DNA of 64,000 bases, taken from positions 2,010,062-2,074,061 of the forward strand of contig NC_056051.1 of the NCBI RefSeq assembly GCF_004379255.2, read 5' to 3'. Both the position numbers and the translations under genes were made by a program. Under the pieces are notes generated by a model. That model had not been told where the DNA came from. It did no database searches and saw only the letters and a list, made by a program, of their open reading frames with translations. Positions 53,820 to 64,000 of the stretch are shown here, one piece after another; position 1 is the stretch's first letter, and the number at the start of each line of letters is the position of its first letter. This DNA is from Salvia splendens (lineage: Eukaryota > Streptophyta > Magnoliopsida > Lamiales > Lamiaceae).

Positions 53820-54350
53820 CTCGCCTTCTTCACGCGTCAACAAACGCGGGCTCAGATGCACAAGATCTTAGCTGAATGGAGGGCGGCAACTGACCCGTGG
53901 AGAAGAGGTTTCTTCACTCAATGCTCGAGAGTATGCAGGTCGATTTGGATGCCGCCTCGGCACAGTTGGGGGGCTCAGATGCTGCAGATTTGGGGGTCCC
54001 GGATAGCGGCGACAACAGCGGCGACGACGGCGACGGTGACGGCCACGGCCACAAGGAGTGAGGCAGAGGCGGGGGCTCGTGTGTGGAAGAGGGTTTTTTT
54101 TTTAAATTAATGTACTTTTTTTAATTTTACTATTATTATTGAATTTTCCCGTATCTGTGTCGTAAATTTAAATCCGTATTTTGTGTGATTGTTATTTATT
54201 TATTTTTTATAATTTTATTTATTGTGGCTAGCCTATTGCTAGCCTATTGTTTGTCATGATGATGTGGCAGGAGGAGTTTTTAGTGCTGATGATGTGGCAG
54301 GAAGAGTCTATGGCTAGCCTATGGCTGGCCTATTACCATTGTGGATGCTC
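53820..54350 (+). mobile_element. Right part of a PIF/Harbinger element with ORF relic
   Basis: Ends CATTGTGGATGCTC followed by TTA, the Harbinger right terminus. A reading piece to the TGA at 54059-54061 gives FLHSMLESMQVDLDAASAQL, then an Asp/Gly-rich end (SGDDGDGDGHGHKE). A different frame upstream gives MHKILAEWRAATDP. This may be the second Harbinger ORF, frameshifted. Direct repeats GATGATGTGGCAGGA and GGCTAGCCTAT occur at 54232-54330. The left terminus was not found. Confidence 0.6.
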
Positions 54351-54371
54351 TTATACATTAATTATTGCGTC

Positions 54372-54751
54372 GAGGAATTATATGCTACATACCTTATGTG
54401 AGCTCCTTATGTGAGCACTACTATCCTTTCATGCACGTTTAGTGTTGTTCATTTAAATTTATACATTTAGTTTGATTATAGTACATTAAAAAATGTTATT
54501 GCAATTTTTAATTTCACAACATTCATAGATTCAAAGCTCGATTTACTCGTTTCCTCTATAATTTTAAATAAATTAATAAAATAACAAATCAAGCTTTGAA
54601 TTTTGTGAAATTAAAAAATTGCAATAACATTTTTTGATGTACTATAATCAAACTAAATGTATAAATTGAAACAAACAACGCTAAAAGTGCATCAAACGAG
54701 AGTGATGCTCACATAAGGAGTCCACATAAGATATGTAGCATATCATTCCTC
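54372..54751. mobile_element. Foldback MITE with 10-bp target duplication
   Basis: Ends GAGGAATTATATGCTACATA and, on -, GAGGAATGATATGCTACATA; pairing continues (CTTATGTGAG, CTCCTTATGTGAGCA) and again around TTGCAATAACATTTTTT, so most of the 380 bp folds. TTATTGCGTC lies on both sides (54362-54371, 54752-54761). A 9-10 bp duplication points to the Mutator superfamily. It inserted next to the Harbinger right end. Confidence 0.9.
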
Positions 54752-54880
54752 TTATTGCGTCCTCCCAAATGTCATTATTTTTATGGGACGGAGAGAGTAT
54801 TGGTTTGTTTCCACATGAGTTGATCGAATCATGCAGTTGTGAATTTACAATACACACATGCATTACCAATTCGATGCAAG

Positions 54881-54958
54881 AATAAATATACTATTGTCAT
54901 CTTTTAAGTCCCTATTTTTAATAAATATACTATTGTCATCTTTTAAGTCCCTATTTTT
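54881..54958. repeat. 39-bp tandem duplication
   Basis: Two identical copies of a unit starting AATAAATATACTATTGTCAT and ending CCCTATTTTT. Confidence 0.95.
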
Positions 54959-55431
54959 AATAGAAGGAGAGACTACTAATCACACCACAGGCTAATTTGG
55001 TCCTATAAACTTGCATCCTTTTGTATGCATTAATTAATTAAAATCATATACCCTAATCTGGTCCATATATCTTTTAACTACAGACATGACTAACCATTAG
55101 TTTTAATTTCACATTTTGAACTTTAATTCGGATTTCGGCGCTTTAGGTTAAACTTAAAAAGGATGGACTAGTCACTCCCAACACACTGTAATTAAGAAAC
55201 AATGGGTTTGATCTGTACGTACCTTCCTTGCATCAAACAGAATTCAAATTATAAAAAAATTCAATTTAGTTTTCAAATTATAAATTACTCCATATCCCTA
55301 AATTTAAAACTGTGACATATATGTTGGTATTTAATCTCAAATATCATCCAGCTCAGAACGAAGAGAAAGTTGAATTAGGCATGACTTGATTGACTTGGGT
55401 AGTGCAACTTGGTAGTAAGTAGTAAGCAATA

Positions 55432-55579
55432 CTCCTCCGTCCCTAAAGAGTATACACTATTTCCTTTTTCATCCGTCCCCAAAGAGTATGAACTTTCAAT
55501 TTTGGAAACTCTCTTCTCTCTAATGAAGTGAGACTCATTCTCCACAAACAATACTTTAACTCTTTGGGGACGGAGGGAG
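55432..55579. mobile_element. Stowaway-like MITE upstream of MIR171
   Basis: CTCCTCCGTCCCTAAAGAGT and AACTCTTTGGGGACGGAGGGAG are inverted ends flanked by TA; 148 bp. It lies about 480 bp before the MIR171 TATA boxes. Confidence 0.85.
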
Positions 55580-55914
55580 TAATATAAGGACAAAACAAAC
55601 TAGATATATAAACATGTAATAGTAATATCATTATTAGATGATGAGATCGCATGCATATAGAAATAAATACACTGTACAAATTTCAGAAGAAAAAAGGAGA
55701 AGTGTAGAGTTATGGGGGAAAGAGATTCCTCCAAAATTGATTACAATCAGAATAGAGAGAGAAAAAAAGAGAAGGAATATTATGTATTTATGGGTCATCT
55801 GTTGCCATTAATGGCCATGGTCCTCTTTCTTTTGGGGTTCGGTAGTCTCTTATTTTAAATGCACTCACTACATTACATTTACATTTATATTTATAATTCT
55901 CTTCATTTTCTTCT

Positions 55915-55939
55915 TTATATACCAATCAATTTATATACC
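55915..55939 (+). promoter_or_regulatory. Tandem TATA boxes of MIR171
   Basis: TATATACC occurs twice (about 55916 and 55933), 60-80 bp before the hairpin, followed by a CTT-rich stretch and CTAGGGTTTG. Plant MIR genes are Pol II transcribed, and this spacing fits. Confidence 0.55.
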
Positions 55940-55993
55940 AATTCTCATTCTTCTTCTTCTTCTTCCTAGCTAGGGTTTGCGGTGAGAAAATGT

Positions 55994-56088
55994 TGAAACA
56001 ATCACTGTGATGTTGGCTCGGTTCACTCAGACAAACTCTTACGGGCGAAGTCTGATTGAGCCGTGCCAATATCTTTGTGTTGGTTTCA
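55994..56088 (+). ncRNA. MIR171: MIR171 precursor hairpin
   Basis: The 3' arm carries a 21-nt mature miR171 at 56053-56073 (starts TGATTGAGCCGTGCC, ends AATATC). The 5' arm carries the star strand at 56011-56031 (TGTTGGCTCGGTTCACTCAG plus A). The two pair over 21 positions with two mismatches and two G-U pairs and give 2-nt 3' overhangs. The loop is about 17 nt (AAACTCTTACGGGCGAA, closed by CAGAC/GTCTG). The lower stem continues with TGAAAC / GTTTCA. miR171 guides cleavage of mRNAs for GRAS transcription factors of the SCL6/HAM group, which control meristem and shoot branching (established knowledge). The strand is fixed by mature and star positions. Confidence 0.95.
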
Positions 56089-59000
56089 TGTATACAACCA
56101 CACAATAATCTTTATGAGGTTTGGTTTAATTTTAGCTAATACAGTTATGGATTTATTCTTGATTGTTTCTCATGTTCTGCTGTACCTGTAAATCCATTTG
56201 CTGTAATTAATTTGATTTATGTTATGGATTAGATTGATCTTTTTTTGTCCGTATTATACAATACAGGTCGTATTTTGTAGAATCTCTTTGAAGCATTTCT
56301 TATTTTCAGATGTACATATCTCGAAGTAGTTGCAACTTGCAATAAATAAGAGTTGTGGAGGTCTTATGATAATTTTGAGTGGGGATCTTATAAATTATTC
56401 AAATGCTAAATATTTGTTAGCCTTTTTAATGATATCATATATGATGAGAAAATGCAGCTTGATGTTTCACCTCATTTAGTAAAGCATCAGGTCACTTATT
56501 GAAATTAGTATGTGAATGTGAGTACGAGTGGTCCTAACTAAACAAGTCTGGCCTGGTCCAACAGGATGACTCGGTATTAGGTCAAGTACGACTAGGAATT
56601 TTAGGTCCGTTGAAATTTTGCACCGGACAAGACTCCACAGAATTAGCGAAACCGACCTAGCCTATCGAGACCCAAAAGTTTCATCGTCTTAAAGGTGTTT
56701 TCGAGCCTAATTCAGATCTATATAGTTGAATTGAATTCTTGTTTGCTACTCGTTTTACAAAAATGATACATTGAGCCAAATGTAATTTAATGTTAATTTT
56801 TCAAAAACATATATAATTGTTATGACAATTTGATAATAATAATAATAATCTCAGATATAATCTTCCTTTAGTTGCAGAAAGAGGGATTAAGATCTGTATT
56901 CCTAGTTACACATTTTCATAAACGAATGAATACACTTAAATTGCAATGTTCGTTGGTATAAACAGTACTATAACCCAAGGTAGAATTGAGAAGTAGTACA
57001 AAGATAATATACAAATCCAATCACACTATGTCAAATGCAAAGGGATGTGTTAGAAAATTAAATATCCTACCTCGGTGGTGAAAGGCAACTGGTGAATTTA
57101 TTGGCCTAACTGACACTCACTATTGTTGGAATAGACTTTTGAAATGAGTTCTCTTATTTGGTTGATACTTTCATTTAGAAGCCCTCAGTCACGTAATGGT
57201 GGCATGGCAAATAAATCAACCTTGACTAACATGCATGGTTGTGACCAACAATTTGGTAGTCAACTCAATGTGGTAGCTTTGCAAAGGAACTAGTCAAAAC
57301 CAATGAGGACATTTACCCTTTAGAGTGAGTCGATTGTTACGGACTCTCCAACATCCCATATTATTTGTGACTACGAGGACATTTACCTTTAAGAGCGATC
57401 GATTGTTACAAACTTCAGTATTCCAAGGGTTTTATGATTGTTAGAGACTTCGGTATTTATAAAGGATAATTGATCATGTAATTATTGACCAAACGAGTTA
57501 TATCTTGTGGTTGAATAGTTTTTATTCTCTTATTTGATATGTTGAAGAATGTAAGGACAATGAATGAAATATGTCATTTTTAGTACTTCACAAATTTAAA
57601 ATGCTATAAGTCATTTGAAAAATAGGGGATTCTATCTTTTGATACGACGTATTTCCTCTGTACCCAAACTCCATTCTTTTTCAACCTACTTTGCATTTCA
57701 TTTCTTAAAACACGCACCGAGATAACTTAGGACACTTATTCATGGACGGAGGTAATATTTAATCCCCTTTGCAACATTTACCTAAAGAAAATGTACAAAC
57801 CCTTTTCTTTTCCTTTTTCTTTTTCTTTTTGGTTGGATACCAATCTTTTTACGTATTAGTGGTTCTAATTCTCTCTTTACACTAATATGAGATATAGTTG
57901 TAATTATTTTTGTTTCATTTGCCAATATGGGCGGACCCAAGTGGAGCCAACAAGGGGCTCAAGCCCTTATTAAAAATAATTTTTAAACATTTTTCTTTTA
58001 AGTGTAAATTACTATGCAAAGATCATCTAAATCACCTAAAATATACTCCACTTTTAAACAAAATTTCAAAAAAACATAACCCCATCAATATTATTTTCTG
58101 CGTCCGCATAAACATAATCTCTATCCAAAAGCGAGAAAATAATGACTAAAAGCTTTAGTGTTTTTTTACTGATAATTTTCATTAATTGTACAACTACACC
58201 TAAAACAAGGTCGAAAGATTTCATATGAGGTAATGATTCCAGCATGAATAAACAATTAAAAAAAAATTGTCAGCTCTGGCAAACCCTAAACAGAAGCTAA
58301 TGTAAACCTGATCATTTTAAGTTTAACATAATTATCTTCAACGTGATGATTATACCATACATAGTTATTTTGGGACAAGAAGTATTTCAGTGTTTGGAGT
58401 GTTGCTTGAAAATTGACGTTTTGAAAGGCTACAGATGCTGCTAATGGAAAAACAACTAGAGTGTAGGTATAGGTAGGGTTAGTTGAGTGAAGTAAATGAG
58501 AGAAGAGACTGCATATATTTTGTATATAGTTGCAGTTGCCTCTTCGATTAATATGAAGAGCACGTTACACAATAAATTACAAGAGAATCTCTGCAAGAAT
58601 TGTTTGGGAGAGGAGAAGGTGGTTCGTGTGCTTTTAATGTTTTGTTTTGCCATCAGACAAAGATTCCCATATTAATTACTCCTCACCCACTCTTCTTCTT
58701 TCCAAACTACATTTATTTTTTGTGTTGTGGGGCATTCACTAATTATACTGCCATCCTTTTCTCTTCATAAATCATTACAGTAAGATCTGCCTTTCCGTTG
58801 CCAACTACGCCCCTGCGGAAAACTCTTCATAAATCATACTCCTAGCAAACGAGTTAATAGTATTGTTTAGTTTCTAAGTGTTCTAATACTACAGGTGTAT
58901 TTATGTAAAACTGTTGATTTTTTTATTATTAAAAGTGCATATATATGACAGCGTAGATGGAGTACCATTAATTAGTTACTAGTCCATGTAGAAGACTCTT

Positions 59001-60681
59001 CTCTTCGTCCCCAAAAAATAGATTAGTATTCCTCTAAAGTTTCTTATCTCTTTCTTAGTTTATCAATTCTATATTAAAACCCGTGTCACATATAACTTTG
59101 TCAATTTTTTTGGACAGAGGGAGTATTATATACCAGAGGAATTATTTTTTTACATGATCATGGACATACAGGTATGTAGTGGATATTTATTTATAGTACT
59201 TATTCGGTGCAATATTGTCAATAATTATAATGAAATCGTTATCTTCTAATAATATGATTATCTTTTTCCCTATTAAAGTCATGTTTCCTTCTACTGTTTT
59301 GCATAAGAAGAAAAAAGGTGCATATATTTGACAACCAGTTACTCACGCTAGATAACATCTCTTGTTTTGTTTTCAACTAATGCGATGCCATCTACGTTGA
59401 GTTTTAAAAATACTATGTTTGCACCATTCATATATTAGTCTATGCTTGAAACATAAATATCCCGTAATGACCAAATTATCTATGTATTGACATTTCATAT
59501 ATTCATACTCAAGAGATCATGTACTTTAATGACAAAATTATCTTTGTATTGACATTTTTTATATACTTGTATTGATACTCATGTGATTAAAATTTAAATC
59601 TGATGCGGTGATTTTCCAATCGAATGGTTATGCATTGGTATTACCCGGTATGATAGTACTACTAGTCTACTACATTATACTACTCCCTATTTAGATCCAA
59701 TTCAATTATTTTCCCTTCCAAAAAAAACATCAATTCCATTATTTCAACAAAAATAAATTCAATAAGTACAAATATTAAACAAATTTTCATAGCTATAAAA
59801 AAATTATCTCATGAAAATAAAAGCCTTTCTCAAAAGATGATTCTGACTGAAAATCAGTAATCATATGGCTAGTTTAAGGTTGCTATATATTTCCAGCCCA
59901 AATGATTATGTAATACTTGCATTCTCCGTCATTAGGAATTCCAATTTACCATTTCAGTCTGTCATTAGGAATCCTGATTCAATTTTATTATAAATAGTAG
60001 ATGTAGATAGACTTACTTTTCACTAACTTATTCCACTCGTAATTTTATTACAAAACTAGTAGTAATTTTTTCTCACTTATGTTTTTATATATTTTTTAAT
60101 ATTTGTGTCGAACACAAATGAGACTCTTAATAACGAACAGATAAAACACCACATATTTAAGCAAATAAAAAAGATCATGTGATTCATGTCATCATAGGCT
60201 AATTAATTCAAGAAATTAGGCATCGTCCCACTAATCTATTGGACTAAAACCCAGTCACAATTACAAAACCCCAAATCAATAGAAAACAACATCACAATCT
60301 GTAAAACCGACAATCCAATTGGATAAACTCGCAAGGTGGGTCACACCCGCGATTGTTTTTTGCAGAATCATGCATTAATTTATCATAAAGATTCAATCTT
60401 GATGTGGATTAACGAATAAGAAAACAAGTATGGGTGAAGCAGACAAGCAACGGTGTGATACAAGCAAAGTTTCCAGCCTCGTTTTGAATCCCCGTCAACA
60501 TTCATTACAAAAAATGGAGACTTTTGTTTAACAACTCTTTATTAGTATTCGTTGATTCATAACTTTGTCTGATTAAACTTTATTTTCATGCAAACTGCCT
60601 CAGGTATCTGCATCAAATTGCATATTCCTTGAGTTTTAGGAGTGGGTTTTGGAAGTGGAGCAATTTTGTTTGAGTTTTTGG
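56089..60681. other. 4.6-kb intergenic region, no gene
   Basis: Holds the presumed 3' part of the MIR171 transcript and then AT-rich DNA. GAGGACATTTACC...GATTGTTAC occurs twice (57307-57345, 57376-57408). A Stowaway-like MITE lies at about 58997-59123 (right end TTGGACAGAGGGAG before TA). No coding signal; the ORF-like stretch at 57910 has no support. Confidence 0.4.
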
Positions 60682-63600
60682 ATGGGAGATAGTGAGAGCT
60701 GCAGCAGCCGGCAATCCTAGTGGTCACCGCTTCAAACCCAAAAAAGGCCGCAGAAAATTGAAGTATTTCACGAAGTTTTGTGTAGGCTTAGAGAATTGGA
60801 GATCGAAGAGGTTGCTGAACCGGGATTTGAAGATGAACTTTGGGCACATTTTAACATGTTTCCTCTTAGGTAGTTTCTTTTGTTTTTTGGAGTATTAATA
60901 AATTGGGTCAATGCTTGTTCTTCTATTAATTGTTGTTTGTATGAGAGAGTAAACTTGAGCACTTGTTTATGAATGCCCAAGAATTCAAGAAAAGGGAGGA
61001 AGAGTATTATATAATGATGCATTTGGTGTGATCAATAGTAATTAGTTAAAGTTTGAACCTGAAAACAGAGAAGTTTTTTGTGTCATGCTCTTGTTGTGTA
61101 ATGTGATTCTCTGCTAAAACAGATTGTAGGATGAATTCTGTGATTTGAGTTTAAGTAGGCTGTAGGTAAGAATGCACTCTTTTGCCATGTGTAACTGGAT
61201 TTTCATCTGCTGTAGCTATGCTTTGGATTACAATACTGAACGGGCCGAGGATGTCCTGGTGCACAAGAAATTATTGAGCATGGCGCGTGATCCTCTTACA
61301 CGGCCAGCTGTTGATGTGCGCCTTGTGCAGGTGTATCCTAGAAAATGTCTTGATTCTGTGTAGCTGTAACTTCATATTTGCTCGCAGGCATGTAATCTAG
61401 CTAACAACCTTTCGTACCTAGAAATATTTTATTGTGGCTTGTTGAAATAACGTTTTGGAATTTTTTCCTGCTGATGATATTTGATGGCAGGACAATCACA
61501 CATATCCTCTAGTTTCTAGTTGATGACATTCACATCTTGCATAAGGGAGAAATTCTTGATAATTTCGAGTTCTCGATCTTTACCAAAATATTAATAGAGT
61601 TTATGACATGAATCTTACTGTTTCGTAGTGTTGATGATATTTATGCTGCCTTTAGCTTTGATGCATGCTGTACACCTCAGTCTTGGATAACTTAACTTGC
61701 ATTAGTGTATTTTGATTCTATAGTTTTCCTTTCATGTAATCTGCAATCACAATGGACAACTGAATTTTATAGTTTCTCGACGATGCAGGTTAGGCCCACC
61801 TGCGATGGAAATACAGGCAATACTGTCCATTCGAGCTTCACCAAGGGAGGGAACACGCTCCTATCAGATAGGTATTAGAAGTGGGGTCTTTAACATGTTA
61901 AAAAACATCTTAGAACTTCTGTATAAAACTGGTATTCACGTATCCATATTTGTTTACGAATTTCAGTGTTCACCGTCCACCTGCGTTTGGCCAATCAGAA
62001 AATTTTGAACTTGCCTTCGAAGCAAAATGAATCCAATGCCCAAGATGACAATAGTTCTGTGAGTAGGAAATCGTACTTATTGCGGTAATATTCTGAAAGG
62101 TTTGACCCAGATGAACTTTCTTTTCTTTGCTGTTAGTGTCTTACTTTGCCCCTGTTTAGTTGGGCTTTCTTCTAATAGAATGAAAGTCGGTGGAACATTA
62201 ATCTTTCGCAGCTTCTTATTTTTGTAGGCCAACGCATGAAATAACAATATCAGCAAAAGACAAAGCAAAGCTGCTTAGTGGGGTAATAATGCTGATTTAC
62301 TTCGCAGAATTAATTTGTCGAGTGCTTCTTGAGTTCTTGTGTTCTAGTACACGATCCTCAAAAGCATAAATGATAGATGAATGTATCTTCGTGGAGTTTT
62401 ACTGATGCAATGTTGTTAATATTTGTTAAGCATACTATGTCATCTCATGTTTCTCAAGAAGAGGTGGAGGTGAATGAATGTGCTGATAACGCTCCTTAAA
62501 AACCGTGCTTGAGACTTACTTGGATATGATTATATACCGACATAGTTCAAGTTTCAATTTCATCTTTTTTATCTGTGTATATCTGCAATACAATAGATTC
62601 TTGATATTGCATTATGCACTTGGCTATATCCTTTGATGCTCTGACTCTTTACTGCTATCTACTTGTATTGGATAATGCATTTGTTTTTTCTCATCCATGG
62701 AGAACATACTACTTGTGTGATGTCATAAGCTATTGTGTTTGTTTCTTTAGCTTTTTGTGCTTAAGTTTGACCATTTTCAAGTTAGTGTGTCTATATTATT
62801 AGTTCCAAATGATGTGTTGATGGTAAAAGAGGTCGTTGTATCTAAATTTTCAGTTAACATCTCTTATGTCTGAGATTGGCTTGAACATCCAAGAAGCTCA
62901 TGCTTTTTGCACGATTGACGGGTATTCACATGATGTCTTCGTTGTTGGTGGTTGGGAAGAGGTAACTTCTGTTCTTTTAACCGGGGATTACATAATCTAT
63001 GAAGTTCGAATGTCATGGAGAAAATGTCCTAACTAAATATCATACACATCCATGAAACTGCATTTTATGTACTAGATGATTTTCTCTACCCTTACTCTAC
63101 TTTACTCTACTTTACATGGTCTGCTGTGATATTGATGATAACCTCAGGGCGCTGATCGCCTCAAAGCCATGCTAGTGAAAGAAATTCCATACATTGAGGT
63201 AAAAAGAGAATAACCATGTGATGTCTAGAGAGCATATTTTCTAGTTTATTGTGAATCCAATACTTTGATCTATTCTGCAGAAACGGTTGGTTAAACACGA
63301 GGTTGTATCCCCTGCTGTTGGCCTGTAGCAGATCGGATTTAGTATACAATCATGCCATGTGGAAATTCCTATTGATGGGAATGATGTCTGGGAAATTGAT
63401 TCCAATTTGTTGGAGTTTGAGTACAAGATCGCTGCAGGGTCAAGCGGAGACATGTGAGTTCTGTCACAATAGTTTTCGATAAATTGTCACCTGGATTGAG
63501 CCATCTGAACCCAGAAATAAATGCAGGTACAAAGGTTTGTATCGTAGTCAAGACGTGGCCATCAAATGTTTCAAGACCGACTGCCTTAATAAAGATATGC

Positions 63601-64000
63601 AACGGGAGTTCTCCCAGGAAGTCTACATATTGAGGTTATATTCTGTGAGAAACTTGTCAGTCTACATTTCCCATTTCTTTGATTTTCAGATGTTTTTCTG
63701 TGGTTCAGGAAAGTTCGGCACAAAAATGTGGTACAGTTTATTGGTTCATGTACGAGACCTCCACTCTTGTGCATCGTTACTGGTAATATAGCTTGGTTTC
63801 TTGATGAAGTTTGCTCCCTGGACAATGTTTTGACTACATACTTAATGGTTTTTTTCAGAATTTATGTCGGGTGGAAGTGTGTACGATGCGCTGCATAAAC
63901 AAATGGGTGTTCTCAAGCTTCCAGCCATGTTGAAGGTTGCGATTGATGTCACTAGGGGAATGTGCTATTTGCATGAAAATAACATACTTCACAGGGACCT
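60682..64000 (+). pseudogene. ACT-domain STY-type protein kinase, disrupted, continues past window
   Basis: Exons by homology and phase: 60682-60869, 61216-61330, 61789-61871, 61967-62066, 62228-62282, 62854-62961, 63148-63198, 63281-63453, 63527-63634, 63709-63782, 63859 to the edge. Seen: ELWAHFNMFP and [19 protein letters not shown] (N-terminal region), an ACT domain ([33 protein letters not shown]), then a kinase domain with AAGSSGDMYKG glycine loop, VAIK lysine, [20 protein letters not shown] hinge and ILHRD catalytic loop start. This is the Raf-like STY8/STY17/STY46 group, whose Arabidopsis members phosphorylate chloroplast precursor proteins. Lesions: TAG at 60718 and 63326, a frameshift before 62028 giving TGA, and GA where the exon 4 donor GT is expected (62067). 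Introns remain, so it is not a retrocopy. Sequencing error could explain one lesion but hardly all. Confidence 0.78.

Noticed and set aside
53856..54110. 84-codon ORF MHKILAEWRAATD... as a real gene
   Set aside because: It lies within a Harbinger relic, and a more protein-like reading (SMLESMQVDLDAASAQLGG) is in a different frame, so this frame is a chance fusion.
57910..58149. 79-codon ORF starting MFHLPIWADPSG
   Set aside because: Mostly Lys/Ile/Asn from A/T-rich DNA; GGCGGACCCAAGTGGAGCC looks like a degraded repeat, with no protein support.

Overview
The window is plant nuclear DNA from a eudicot. The evidence is spliced genes with GT-AG introns, a MIR171 hairpin, plant-type phospholipase D and phi-class GST genes, and dense Ty1/copia, PIF/Harbinger, Stowaway-like and Mutator-like transposons. 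An asterid such as a member of Lamiales would fit, but that is only a guess from general appearance.

Layout. 1-10468: two Ty1/copia elements, one on + cut by the left edge and one complete but dead on -. 10695-13713: a non-autonomous Harbinger element, a perfect 134-bp tandem duplication and Stowaway-type MITEs. 16825-17475: a single-exon gene for a small basic plant-specific protein. 17911-25833: a repeat block with a broken Harbinger transposase, a copia element on - (20027-24649) into which other LTR elements have inserted, and a Harbinger MITE carrying a nested Stowaway. 25837-31985: mostly empty AT-rich DNA and MITEs, one of them a Stowaway inside a Stowaway. 31989-33821: a Harbinger element with a damaged transposase.

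The genic core is 36276-47097. It holds a 14-exon MFS transporter (MEE15/At2g16990-like), a 10-exon phospholipase D of the delta type on the same strand 411 bp downstream, and a convergent 3-exon phi-class glutathione S-transferase whose stop lies 306 bp from the PLD stop. PLD and GST look intact. The transporter model is complete except that the exon 2 donor reads TT instead of GT.

48318-52230 holds two Mutator-like terminal-inverted-repeat elements side by side. The larger carries a 44-bp minisatellite and a small ORF with its own TATA box and a signal-peptide-like start, as in a Pack-MULE. 53155-55579 is MITE-rich and includes a foldback element with a 10-bp target duplication. A MIR171 precursor with TATA boxes lies at 55994-56088. 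The right end (60682 to the edge) is an ACT-domain STY-type protein kinase with normal exon structure but at least two in-frame TAG codons, a frameshift and a lost donor site, so it is probably a pseudogene.

No operon or multi-gene pathway is visible. The genes are ordinary dispersed plant genes among transposons. The most unusual items are a non-autonomous LTR element with a single Pro/Gln-rich reading frame unlike gag-pol (21442-23378), the Pack-MULE-like element, and structural features shared by the Harbinger elements.
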